From Mimachlamys varia (lineage: Eukaryota; Mollusca; Bivalvia; Pectinida; Pectinidae): 64,000 nucleotides of DNA. The position numbers were made by a program, and so were the translations under genes. The notes below the pieces were generated by a model. It had not been told where the DNA came from and made no database searches. It saw only the letters and a list, made by a program, of their open reading frames with translations. The stretch is taken from positions 20,930,001 to 20,994,000 of the forward strand of contig OX392545.1 in the NCBI GenBank assembly GCA_947623455.1, given 5' to 3'. Positions 30,915-42,063 of the stretch are shown one piece after another. Numbering within the stretch: the first letter of the stretch is position 1; every line of letters begins with the position of its first letter.

Positions 30915-32140
30915 CTATGGAGAAAATGCAACTCTAGGTTTAACAACCCTTCCTCCCCTAGTTCTCACTTCCGGTACAGCTCGTCTAGTTGTATCCAACT
31001 CCACATTTTCATCACTGGAGGATACCACCTCTGGAGAGATAATATCTGTATTATCTAAGTTTAACCAATTTTGTGGGGGGTTGTCTCCTTCGTAACGTTT
31101 GAGATGGTCAATATGAACATTAATAGGTCTTGCCTCACTATCTCTTTGTATTTTGCAGCTGAGTGGACTGATTACCTCTACAACTAGATATGGGCCGGTC
31201 CAACCTAACCCTAACTTTTGGTTGACCTTGGAAGGATACCACCGCCATACCCACATGCCTGTCTGATAGTCTCTGCCCCGCAAATGGCATGATAAAATTT
31301 CTGTGATTTCGCAGCCTTATTCAATTGTTTGTTGACAAATTGAAAATTGTTTTGCATACTGTCCTGTAGCCATTCTACATATTCGACTGGGCATGCATGT
31401 TTCTGATCGGGTGGATTTCCTACCATTAAGTCTAGCGGGCAGTATACCTCCCTGTCTAACATCATGAGATAAGGGCTACACTTAGTACTTTTATGTTCAG
31501 TAGCTCTATAGGCCATCAGCAAGTATGGTAGTTGTTCGTCCCAGTTAGACCTATCTTGATCAACATAGATGGATAGCATTTGTTTTAAAGTACGATTAAA
31601 ACTTTCAACGAACCCATCGGACTGGGGCCTGTATGGTGTAGTTCTAGTTTTATGGATCCCTAGCAACCTACAGACTTCTTTGAAAAGTTCAGATTCGAAC
31701 TCACGACCCTGGTCTGAATGAAGTTGAATAGGACAACCGAACCTACTGAATACCTCTGAAACCAGAATGTCAGCCACAGTGAGAGCAGTATGATTTGGCA
31801 ATGGAAACGCCTCTTTCCACTTAGTATAATAATTTCTTAACACTAGGATATATTCATTGCCCTTGTTAGTTTGGGGTAAGGGACCCATTATGTATACGGC
31901 TACACACTCCATAGGAGCTCGAACTTTGAACTGCTGTAAGGGAGACTTGCCTAACCCTGGACCTGGCTTACATCTAGCACATAAGTCACAAGCCTGACAC
32001 CATCGTTTAATACTATTGGTCATACCCGGCCATTAAAAGCGATTTTTGATAGCTTGTGTAGTCCTGTCTCTCCCAAAATGTCCTGCAGTCCTATTAGTTA
32101 CAAATGTTCAAAAATGGTGTCTCTTATAACCTTAGCTCAA
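30915..32140 (-). pseudogene. Gypsy integrase, inactivated
   Basis: The zinc-binding region (AGHFGRDRT, then a stop in place of Tyr, then WCQACDLC) lies just upstream, at about 32090-31990. In the core, the first catalytic block reads AVYIMGPLPQT where D[IV]MGPLP is normal, so the first catalytic Asp is now Tyr. The second D (LHSDQGREFES) and the E (PQSDGFVESFNRTLK) are present. The C-terminal GPY-type module (LGLGWTGPYLVVEV) is on a separate frame (30915-31283), overlapping in another phase. The region ends with RTRGGRVVKPRVAF. Integration activity is lost twice over. Confidence 0.88.
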
Positions 32141-33912
32141 CAGCTTTTGGGCCGTGCCCCTGATTTTAGGGGTTTTACAGGAGAATCCCTAACTCGACTT
32201 AAAATTGAACCAATTCCTAGATCTAGTTCCTGCATACCTAACAGTTCATCCTTAGTCCAAATAGGAAGCCAATTAGCAACGTTTCCCTCATTTTCCCTCT
32301 GACTATCCTCATCAGATTCTGTTTTACCACCCGGGTCTATAGTTACTTGGTGCAGAGTTAGTTCCGAATGGTCACAGTCAGCAGTCTCCATGTCAGGTGA
32401 GTGCAATTCTGACGGCTGGTCACAGCCGCCCTCATTGTAACCAGAACCCCCACTTTTGTCGGGTTCTATATCACCTACTCTACAGTCGGGACAATCCTCA
32501 TTTTTGCACTTTCGCATTGGTATACGGGACATAGCATCCGCATTTCCATGTTTTGGACCTGGCCTATACTGGATCTCTAAGTCATAGGTTTCAATAACAC
32601 TTATCCACCTAGCTAACATTCCCTCTGGATCCTTAAAGTTCTTTAACCAGATCAGAGGAGCATGGTCTGTCCTTAAAAGACACTTACGGCCATATAAGTA
32701 ATGTCTTAAAAAAAAATTTAGGAAGACTACCACAGCTTAGAGTTCCCGTTTATTTGTACAGTAGTTCTGCTGAGCTCTATTTAAAGTATAACTTGCATAG
32801 GCTAACACTCTTTCTACTCCATCTCCTTGTTCCTGGGATAGTACAGCTCCTATTCCATTAGCACTAGCATCTGTGTCTAAGATAAACAAGCCCTTATTCT
32901 GAGGAAAGGATAAGATAGGTGCTGAGATGAGACACTGTTTTAGTTTCTGGAATGATTGTTCACATTCCTCTCCCCATATAAATTCTACATTTTTCCTGGT
33001 TAGCTTAATAAGTGGGGAAGCTACCTCTGAGAAGTTCTTGACAAAGCGCCTGTAATAGCCTATCAGTCCAAGAAAGCTGCGTATATCAGACCTGGTCTCA
33101 GGTCTCGGCCACAGTTCTATAGACTTGGTTTTCTCAGGGTCACACCTGATTCCTTCTTGGGATACCTTATGTCCCAAAATGGTGACTTCAGTCTGAAATA
33201 GTCTTCATTTCTTAGGTTTTAGTTTCAAATGAGCTACTCTGAGCTTACTGAATACTAAGCGAAGGTTTTCTAATGCCCTGTCAAAATCTTCTCAATACAC
33301 TATTATGTCATCAAGGTAACAAAGGCACCTCTTCCACTTTAAAGATCCCAGTAAACCATCCATCAATCTTTCGAATGTAGCTGGGGCATTACATAACCCA
33401 AAGGGCATAACATTGAAATGAAATAACCCTAAATGAGTGCTGAAAGCAGTCTTTTCCTTATCTTTCCCATGCATTCCCACCTGCCAATAACCACTAGCAA
33501 GGTCCAAGGTGCTAAACCACTTAACTCCACTAAGTGTTTCTAATGTATCATCTATCCTAGGGAGTGGATATGCATCCTTTTGTGTTACTGAGTTTAGTTT
33601 TCTGAAATCTACACAGAACCTATAGGATCCATCTGGTTTAGACACCAAACAAACAGGACTAGACCAGGGACTCTGACTGGGTTCTATTACATTTTGTTCT
33701 AACATTTTGTCTACTTCTTGCTCGATAATTTCTTTTCTAGCTAAGGGTACTCTACGCTGTGGTATCTTAATAGGGGCCGCATCGAGAGTATTTATGGTAT
33801 GTTCAGCTAAATCAGTTCTCCCTACAGAACCATCCTCCCCTACAAAAACATCTTTGAATTCTGTAACTAAATGAATGAGTTTCTCTTTCTCATGAGCTGT
33901 CAGATCTTCTGA
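32137..33912 (-). pseudogene. Gypsy reverse transcriptase and RNase H, inactivated
   Basis: RT begins after an in-frame TGA near 33913. It has PVCLVSKPDGSYRFCVDFRK, TLDLASGYWQV, MPFGLCNAPATFERLM and the catalytic YLDD at about 33310. A stop replaces the next Ser (IVY-stop) and another replaces Cys in the KLKPKK-stop-RLFQ segment. RNase H (DTDASANGIGAVLSQ) is on 32737-33177. It ends at a TAA in KREL-stop-AVV, and the HYLYGRKCLLRTDHAPLIWL tail continues below. All motifs are recognisable, so the stops are later mutations. The acidic linker from about 32560 to 32140 precedes the integrase. Confidence 0.9.
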
Positions 33913-34682
33913 TCAATTTTCTATCAGGGGTTCTAAGTGTTTAGGTAGTTTTCCCTCGGAGGTATCTACGAACTCAGTACCCCCAGGGTCAACAACTTGT
34001 TCTATCCTCCCTACACTTCCTATAACTTCAGAAGTATCTAGGCTGACACTGCTCTGAGTGAGATTCAATGCAGAGATTATTAGATTGTTACTACTAGGTT
34101 CCACTAGACTCCTAGCTATCAATACCCCCTTTTCTCTCCATTTAGAATTAGGTTCAACTAGTAAAGTACTATCTTGGAGGAGACCATCTAATTTACATTC
34201 TATCAGTTGTTCAGAATGAGGAAGTAAAACTATTGTTTTACCGGGTCTAATTAAAGCACAATTAAGTGTTTTCTGTTTACTCAACTCCACATTACCCTGA
34301 CTGGTGATAAGGAGATCATCCCCAATTGGAGTTTACACTTGTACTTCCTCAGAAAATCCATTCCCAATATTCCTGCCATACTGCTGAGATTGGCTACTAC
34401 AAACTTTTGTTTAAAGCTACCTGGACCCATTAGAAAGTCTAATTGAATACACCCCTCCACTTCAAATCTGTTGCCGTCCGCTGTTGTGAGATTTGGTTCA
34501 AATCTCTGTAGCGAGCCGTCTAAAAGTCCCAAATTCAAAAATTCAGCATAGGAAAGAACAGAAACAGGGGAACCAGTGTCTATCAATACCCTACATCTTG
34601 TATTAAACACCTTTATATCAGAGTATAGGCAACCCTTGTCTACATGTACACTATTTATACTAAGTTTAATTTGATCAGACAC
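33913..34682 (-). pseudogene. Gypsy aspartic protease and linker
   Basis: 34281-34682 encodes a retropepsin-like domain with RVLIDTGSPVSVLS (the DTG active site) and AGILGMDFLRK (flap/second motif). The following frame (33913-34290) is the linker to RT and ends at one TGA in LEPLIEN-stop. The protease frame itself looks intact from about residue 1 to 133. Confidence 0.85.
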
Positions 34683-34827
34683 CCCCTCCTTCCCTTCTCT
34701 CCCTGTCTGAGATAATTCTGTACTTAAAGAATGTTCATTTGGCCTAGACTTAGAAGCTGCTGAACTCTTGGCCTCGAACTCTGCTTCAATTAGTTTCCCG
34801 CCTTGTTAACTTTCTCTTCCCTTTGAC

Positions 34828-34930
34828 TTGGTTTTGAGCATTCCCTCATATAATGCCCTTCCTCCTTACAGAAGAAACACGCCCCCTTTCTACCAAACTT
34901 GGATTCCGGTTTATCCTTCCTGGCTGACTT
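34828..34930 (-). pseudogene. Gag CCHC zinc knuckle
   Basis: On minus, CFFCKEEGHYMREC fits C-x2-C-x4-H-x4-C exactly, flanked by basic residues (KFGRKGA). It is the nucleic-acid-binding knuckle at the gag-protease junction. Confidence 0.85.
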
Positions 34931-35177
34931 CGTGTTCTTCGGTATTTTCTTGTCTAAAAGCTTACATATTTGTTCAATTGTTAAAATCTGAGCCCCTGTA
35001 TTATCAGGTTGGGTTATATAGCAGACTTTTTCAGAGGTCTCTACAGGCTTCTGTGGACTACTCCCCGCTACAGCCTCGTATTCAACTGCTCGAGTGTCTT
35101 AGGATAGCTAAACGTAACCTTCTTCTTCATCTCAAAGTTATTAAGACCGTTGATGAATTAATTAATTACCTGACACT

Positions 35178-38100
35178 CTAAGTAATGATAGGGTAGATCG
35201 GGATATGCCAGTAACGCTGTCCTACGTAGAGAATACCCGAAGTCTGAGGCCGACTCCCCCTTACCCTGTTTCTGCCCCTAAATGTGCACCTATGTGCAAC
35301 ACTTCTCTCTTTAGGATTGAACCTCTGTGTAAGGCATTGTCTAATTGAGTTATAGTCTGATAACTGTCCTACCGTCAAATTGCTCAACAGCTTTTGGGCC
35401 GTGCCCCTAAGACTCATACTAAGTTGCTGGGCCTTTTCCGTATTGGTCCAGGCATTCCAGGCAGCCACCTGTTCAAAATGAACAAGATAATCCTGCCAGT
35501 CGCTGCTGGTACGATTAAATGTGTCGGGGTGTTTTTCTTTCCTCCGTACCCCACACCGTGATGAGTTCTGACTATTTTCTCCCACTGCTAAAACGTTTCT
35601 ATTGGGAGTGGTATTATGTTTGTGTTTATCTCCTAAATTCCAGTGACTACCATTACCCTTTGAAGTGTTAGTAATGGTGTGTGAGGCAGGTACTGCCCCG
35701 GCACCTTATGCCTAACCCGTCTTCTCATTTTACCTCTGTTAATCCCTTGTTCATTATCCTCCGTATCCCCTTCATACTGTTGATATTCGGTAGTCATTGG
35801 TTTTCCCGAGAATAGGGCAAATTATTTCCTTTTTAATATGGGGTAAAACATCCTCCCACTTTCCCTCTGTCTTAATTGTCTTACGTTTAGAATTAACTTG
35901 TCTAATAGATTGTCTTAATCTCCTTTCCACTAACACCCTTTTTAGCTCACCTGGCCTGAAGGGCCAAGTGAGCTTATGTGATGGTGCAGGGTCCGTCGTC
36001 CGTCCGTCCGTCCTGCGTCCGTCAACTTTTTCCTTTAAACGACTTCTTCTAAAATACTGAAAGGCCCAGTGACATGAAATTTGGCTGGTAGATTTCTTGG
36101 AAGGAGCTGAACAAAGTTTGCGAAAAAAAATCACTTTGACCTAATTTCAAGGTCACAGGGGTCAAAAATGTCGAAACCTAGCAACTTCTTCTAAAATACC
36201 GTCAGGCATAGAGACTTCATATTTGACCAGTAGCTTCCTTGGATTAAGCCAACTAAAGTTTGCGGAAAAAAACGACCTTGACCAATATTCAAGGTCACAG
36301 TGAGGTTAAATCTATTTAAACCTTTAAACGACTTCTTCTAAAATACAAAAAGCCCTGGAAGCATGATATTTGGCTGAAAGGTTCCTTGGATGAAGCCCGA
36401 CAAAGTTTGCAAAAAGAAATGACCTTGACCTATAGTCAAGGTCGCAGGGGTCAAATCTGTTAAAACCTTAAACGACTTCTTCTGAAATACCAAAAGCCCT
36501 AGAAGCATGATATTTGGCTGAAAGGTTCCTTGGATGAAGCCCAACAAAGATTGCGAAAAGAAATGACCTTGACTGGTATTCAAGGTCACAAAGCCTTCGA
36601 ACGACTTCTTCTGAAATACAAAAAGCCCTGGAAGCATGATATTTGGCTGACATGTTCCTTGGATGAAGCCCGACAAAGTTCGCGAAAAGAAATGACCTTG
36701 ACCTATATTCAAGGTCACAGGGGTCAAATTTGTAAGAACCTTTAAACGACTTCTTCTGAAATACCAAAAGCCCTGGAAGCATGATATTTGGCTGAATTGT
36801 TCCTTGGATGAAGCCCGACAAAGTTTGCGAAAAGAAATGACCTTGACCTATATTCAAGGTCACAGGGGTCAAATCTGTTAAAACCTTTAAACGACTTCTT
36901 CTGAAATACCAAAATCCCTGGAAGCATGACATTTGGCTGAAAAGTTTCTTGGATGAAGCCCCACAAAGTTTGCGAAAAGAAATGACCTTGATCTTTATTC
37001 AAGGTCACAGGGGTCAAATTTGTAAGAACCTTTAAACGACTTCTTCTGAAATACCAAAATCCCTAGAAACATAATATTTGGCTGAAATGTTCCTTGGATG
37101 AAGCCTGACAAAGTTTGCGAAAAGAAATGACCTTGACCTATATTCAAGGTCACAGTGAGGTTAAATCTATTTTAACCTTTAAACGACTCTTCTAAAATAC
37201 AAAAAGGCCTGGAAGCATGACATTTGGCTGAAAAGTTTCTTGGATGAAGCCCCACAAAGTTTGCGAAAAGAAATGACCTTGATCTTTATTCATGGTCATA
37301 GGGGTCAAATTTGTAAGAACCTTTAAACGACTTCTTCTGAAATACCAAAATCCCTAGAAACATAATATTTGGCTGAAATGTTCCTTGGATGAAGCCTGAC
37401 AAAGTTTACGAAAAGAAATGACCTTGACCTATATTCAAGGTCACAAGGGTCAAATCTATTAAAATCTTGAAACAACTTCTTCTGAAGTACCAAAAGCCCT
37501 AGAAGCATGATATTTGCCTGCAATGTTCCTTAGATGAAGCCAGACAAAGTTTGCGAAAAGAAATGACCTTGACCTATATTCAAGGTCACAGGGGTCAAAT
37601 CTTTTAAAACCTTTAAATGTCTGATATTTGGCTGAAAGGTTCCATGTATGAATCTTGACAAACTTTGGGAAGGAAAATGAGCTTGACCCATATTAAAGGT
37701 CACAGTGTTCAAATCAGTGGTTAAAAGCTTTGAGCAACTTCTTCTTTCAAAATTTGAAAATGAAAATGATGTTGTCTTATAAGGTCACAGGGGTAAACTA
37801 TGATTAAATCTTAGGATGTTCTTCTAAATGTCTTGCATTAAAAGATTTTAAGGGACTTTAGGGTTACACTATAATATAAGTCAGAGATTGACACCAGGTG
37901 AGCGATGCAGGCCCATTGGGCCTCTTGTTATTTCATCCTCTGTATTCTCACATTCCTCCGACTCTGAGCAGCTGGATGAGGATCCTTACGTACCTGTCTC
38001 CCCATTACGCGTATCCGTGCCCATACCCGGTCGCTTGGGAAACGAAATTATATCCTGACTGAGGATGAAGGGCTTTAAATCAGTTTCAGGGGCCCATTTT

Positions 38101-38207
38101 GGTGTTGATGTAAACCCATCTAAAGGAGTCTTTACTACCGTTTCTATCAATTCCTTCTCCCAATCAGATCTAGATATCTCCGACTCGCTGGAATAATGGT
38201 TGGTAGG
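35178..38207 (-). pseudogene. Gypsy gag, frameshifted and split by an insertion
   Basis: The gag start is near ATG 38207. After one shift it reads DWEKELIETVVKTPLDGF and KPFILSQDIISFPKRPG, up to the insertion at about 37930. It resumes at 35942 with KRVLVERRLRQSIRQ. The later matrix/capsid-like part (35178-35585) has HPDTFNRTSSDWQDYLVHFE and WNAWTNTEKAQQLSMSLRG, typical of gypsy gag (W..YL.HFE, W...EK...L..LRG), then YNSIRQCLTQRFNP. Several further breaks occur towards the knuckle. Confidence 0.75.
35943..37929. mobile_element. Hairpin-capped element, 145-bp units, inside gag
   Basis: The left end is a hairpin (agctcacctggcctgaaggg ccaagtgagct), then a ccgtccgtcc run, then about 12 units of about 145 bp. 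The right end is accaggtgagcgatgcaggcccattgggcctcttgtt with a short palindrome. Typical unit: aaacgacttcttctgaaata, catgatatttggctgaaagg, gatgaagcccgacaaagttt, aatgaccttgacctatattc, aaggtcacaggggtcaaat. Open frames in the repeats on both strands are periodic by-products. No coding capacity, so non-autonomous. It interrupts gag between coding blocks that still read in order. Confidence 0.85.
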
Positions 38208-38721
38208 GTAGCCATGTTCCTAAAAGTGTATATATACACCCGACTAATTGTAAAACCACTATTGTTATACCCTTTTAGTCGTATATCAAACTACACCTCT
38301 TAAACAACACTAACCAATCAACATAAATCATCCTGCATGTGTCTATCTCAAATCTGAGAGCCGACAAATTCAATAAGATCTGTATATATATACATAAACC
38401 ATTCCCGTGTTTTCCCGCCAAAAAAACATGGGCGTACCGCCACTATAGTTTACACAGAAACTAGCACATGAAAATATATATAGAGACCCTATCTTACGGT
38501 AGATTTATGTTTTGTACACTGCAAATCCTACCAGTTCATACAGCAATACCTTTCACATTAAAACATGTAAATGAACGTCTATCGTTACAGGACTCGCTAT
38601 TTCTAACGATAAAGGTAACATATACAAAATAGATTCTTACAAATGAAATGTAGCGTATTAAAAACTGTTTATAAAGATGCAATCGAAAAATAACTCGTTA
38701 CTTACGTTTTTCACATCCACG

Positions 38722-38737
38722 GTCACGAGCACCAATC
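38722..38737 (-). other. Primer-binding site candidate
   Basis: On minus, after the LTR end (TATTACA) comes gat then TGGTGCTCGTGACC. A TGG start close to the LTR is what a tRNA 3' end CCA would prime. The tRNA is not identified. Confidence 0.6.
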
Positions 38738-38956
38738 TGTAATAGGACGTCCGTGGAGAGAGCCTGTTCAGTGTCGGCAGATAAAAAGTGATCGTATAGT
38801 CTTTCAGAGTTTGGTAAAAACTACCGACACCGGCCCGCGGCAATCCCCAAGAATGTCCCCTATGCGTCCGTCTGTACAGTCAGACCACAGGTCCGATAGA
38901 TGTGGAGGAGCATTCAGAGTCATAAATCAATCTTACTAATAACCCATTTTCCCACA
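38738..38956 (-). repeat. 5' LTR of the gypsy element, 219 bp
   Basis: Shares tgtaataggacgtccgtgga...gataaaaag and aataacccattttcccaca with the other LTR, but is 540 bp shorter and its middle is unrelated. Confidence 0.8.
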
Positions 38957-38960
38957 TAAC

Positions 38961-39458
38961 GTTGACTGGGGAGTTCCATTTTATGTTTTGCCGTTCTGTT
39001 ACATATCAAATAGGTGTGTATCTGAGATAATAAATTATGTGGAGCTTTGCTGACATGACAGGTGCTCTAGTAGTTTGATCTGTGATATAAATACAAACCA
39101 AATAATTTAAAACCATACTTAATATAAATATGAATTTAATTCAAAGATTTTCATACTTGATAGTCAAAAATAACATTTGTGGCTTTGTCATATTTTTGAA
39201 AAATATTCATATTCAAAATACATGTATACAGCATGTCTCATACATTATGTATTTGTTTTCTATATTTGGGAGGAAAATATACATTCTTGTGTAAATTTCC
39301 AAAATACAGTTTTTCCACATACTTTGCATCAGTGACAAGACTTTCTATAGAAATTTGATCATATATAAGTAATATTTTATATACATTCTGTAAGTGGCAG
39401 TTTCAGACTTGCATATCGAACACAATATTCTACTATCTCCTGTGTTGATGGAATTCAC
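38961..39458. other. No gene seen
   Basis: AT-rich unique sequence with no motif. Confidence 0.5.
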
Positions 39459-40410
39459 TTAACTCCTAATGATGATGGAACTGTCATCTACCATGTCAAT
39501 AATGGCATGAACTCTCCTTGGACACAGAGGAAGACGGCCCTTCTTTCCATAGAAATTCCTGTCACGCATCTCCTCAACTGTGAACAAGGTTTGGGCTAGT
39601 ACCCATCCAAAGTTCTTGTCCGAACATGAATGTGATCTTGCCGCACGTTGCACAGCTTCACACGAACTTCAGCTTCAGAGGGAATACTGTCAATACACTG
39701 ATGGGACGTAATTTCCACCACTGGTCCATTTCTGCATTGATCATGCATCACAGCTTTCTTTGCAACTGGAGGGTTTGGAACTGCAGGAACAACTGCAGGG
39801 GTTTGAACTTCAGGCACAGCTGCAGGAGTTTGAACTTTAAGCACAACTGGAGTGGTTTGGTCAGGGGTCAGAGGTGGCAGTGGCCTCAACACTTGCATGC
39901 CGTCGTCTGTATCGTCTTCCACCTCAGTCATGTATGGGTTTCATCTGTCCTGATTGTGGGTTCCACAACGGTCTCTGGCGTCAAGTTCATGTTGAGGAGT
40001 TCAGAAAGGGAAAATCTCCCGTTGGCTGAGTTGATGTTGGCCTGAAGGGAAGTGATGCTGTTGTCTCTTACGGCTGAAGTTGTTGCGGAAATCTGTTCCA
40101 GAAGCTCCAATATTCGGTCAAGTTTGGCCTGGCTTAATCCTTCCGTCGTTGTTGATTTTTCTGAAGTGATTGGACGTTTCTGCTGAGTGCAAGGGATCGC
40201 TCACCTTCTCCTAAGATTACCACTAGGTCCGTTTGTGTTCATACCATGAATGTAGTCACCTATCTGAGTTTGTTTAACATCCGTCTGATCCTCAGTGAGA
40301 TGATCCGTAAAAAATGGCTGACGTCCTTGAACACCTTCCTCAGAGGACAAGTCATCTGGTCCCTCATAGTGCACAGTGATTTTTCTTCCATTTGTGCCCT
40401 GTTGTAAAGA
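39459..40410 (-). pseudogene. BEN-domain-like protein, broken or spliced
   Basis: Three consecutive minus-strand frames read as one protein. An upstream block (40201-40405) begins GTNGRKITVHYEG after an acceptor-like acaacag. A second block (39928-40190) has KLDRILELLEQISATTSAV. A proline-rich linker (VVPAVPNPPVAKKA, 39596-39931) leads to NFGWVLAQTLFTVEEMRDRN and GKKGRLPLCPRRVHAIIDMV at about 39480-39630. The last part resembles the BEN domain (W.L...LFT.EEL..N..G..G...L.P.K...I), a DNA-binding or chromatin module. Frame changes at about 39932 and 39660 have no obvious introns, so I favour a pseudogene. A donor-like gaag/gtgagc near 40199 keeps splicing possible for the first block. Confidence 0.5.
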
Positions 40411-40412
40411 TA

Positions 40413-40500
40413 ACAAGAGGCCCATGGGCCTTAACGGTCACCTGATGTTTGACATGAAAGAGAAATATGGGAATGTTGAGATGAATATTTATAACAATAC
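40413..40500 (+). repeat. End fragment of a hairpin-capped element
   Basis: aacaagaggcccatgggcct, then gtcacctgatgtttgacatg, matches in reverse complement the right end of the element at 48011-49360 over about 88 bp. The rest is missing. Confidence 0.8.
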
Positions 40501-40598
40501 ATTGCAACACAAGGCTTCACAAAATGTTGATGTAGACAAGGTCAGTTAGAGAAGACACGAAATGATGTAATTGACACATAAATAATAACAAATACAGT

Positions 40599-41940
40599 AA
40601 CAAGAGGCCCAATGGGCCTGCATCGCTCACCTGGTATCAATCTCTGACTTATATTATAGTGTAACCGTAAAGTCCCTTAAAATCTTTTAATGTAAGACAT
40701 TTAGAAGAACATCTTAAGATTTTACCCCTGTGACCTTATAAGACAACATCATTTTCAAATTTTGTTTAGCTTCATCCCAGGACACTACCAGACAAATATC
40801 ATGTCTCTAGGCATTTTGGTTTATCAGAAGAAGTCGCTCAAAGCTTTTAACTGATTTGACCACAGTGACATTGAATATGGGTCAAGGTCATTTTCCTTCC
40901 CATAGTTTTTCAAGCTTCATATAAGGAACCTTTCAGCCAAATATCATGCTTCTAGAGCTTTTGGTATTTCAGAAGAAGTCGTTTGAATGTTTTAACAGAT
41001 TTGACCCCTGTGACCTTGAATATAAGTCAAGGTCATTTCTTTTCACAAACTTTGTTGGGCTTCATCCAAGGAACGTTTCAGCCAAATATCATGCTTCTAG
41101 GGCTTTTGGTATTTCAGAAGAAGTCGTTCAAAGGTTTTAACAGATTTGACCCCTGTGACCTTAAATATTGGTCAAGGTCATTTCTTTTCGCAAACTTTGT
41201 CGGGCTTCATCCAAGGAACCGTTCAGCCAAATATCATGCTTCTAGGGCTTTTGGTATTTCAGAAGAAGTCGTTTGAATGTTTTAACAGATTTGACCCCTG
41301 TGACCTTGCATATAGGTCAAGGTCATTTCTTTTCGCAAACTTTGTCGGGCTTCATCCAAGGAACCTTTCAGTCAAATATCATGCTTCTAGGGCTTTCGGT
41401 ATTTCAGAAGAAGTCATTTAAAGGTTTTAAAAGATTTGACCCCTGTGACCATGAATATAGGTCAAGGTCATTTCTTTTCGCAAACTTTGTCGGGCTTCAT
41501 CCAAGGAACCTTTCAGTCAAATATAATGCTTCTAGGGCTTTTGGTATTTTAGAAGAAGTCGTTTAAAGTTTAAAATAGATTTAACCTCACTGTGACCTTG
41601 AATATTGGTCAAGGTCGTTTCTTTTCGCAAACTTTATTTGGCTTCATCCAAGGAAGCTACTGGTCAAATATGAAGTCTCTATGCCTGACGGTATTTTAGA
41701 AGAAGTTGTTTGAAGGTTTCGACATTTTTGACCCCTGTGACATTGAAATTAGGTCAAAGTGATTTTTTTTCGCAAACTTTGTTCAGCTCCTTCCAAGAAA
41801 TCTACCAGCCAAATTTCATGTCACTAGGCCTTTCAGTATTTTAGAAGAAGTCGTTTAAAGGAAAAAGTTGACGGACGCAGGACGGACGGACGCTGCACCA
41901 TCACATAAGCTCACTTGGCCCTTCGGGCCAGGTGAGCTAA
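40599..41940. mobile_element. Hairpin-capped element, 145-bp units
   Basis: Same family as 35943-37929 but in opposite orientation. It starts aacaagaggcccaatgggcc, has about 8-9 units, then a ggacgcaggacggacgga run, and ends with the hairpin agctcacttggcccttcggg ccaggtgagct. Open frames of 60-97 codons are periodic artefacts of the unit. Confidence 0.85.
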
Positions 41941-42063
41941 AAATGTTTAAAAGGATCATGTTATTGAAAGTTTAATATTTAATACTACAGTTAACTACTG
42001 AAATATTAGTTGAACTTGGTAAATTGAACTGAAATTTAAACAAGGTGCAGAGTGCGAGAAAGT
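41941..42063. other. Short spacer
   Basis: No feature seen. Confidence 0.4.

Larger units (their letters stand above)
28042..38956 (-). mobile_element. Ty3/gypsy LTR retrotransposon, 10.9 kb with insert
   Basis: On minus the order is 5' LTR (38956-38738), primer-binding site, gag, zinc knuckle, protease, RT, RNase H, integrase, an extra zinc-finger ORF, PPT and 3' LTR (28800-28042). LTRs begin TGTGGGAAAA and end CTATTACA. The target duplication is TAAC (28038-28041, 38957-38960). Gag is split by a 2-kb hairpin-capped element (35943-37929). gag-pol has at least six stops or shifts, so the element is dead, yet the downstream ORF is open. The RT-RH-IN order places it in Ty3/gypsy. Confidence 0.92.

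Noticed and set aside
36338..37523. Minus-strand frames of 60-154 codons rich in GHFFSQTLSGFIQG
   Set aside because: Periodic translation of the 145-bp unit; the same phrases appear in several frames and in other arrays.
28042..38956. Considered as an endogenous retrovirus with env
   Set aside because: The extra ORF has two zinc fingers and no signal peptide, cleavage site or membrane anchor.
39626..40045. 139-codon plus frame
   Set aside because: Antisense to the BEN-like remnants, with no motif of its own.
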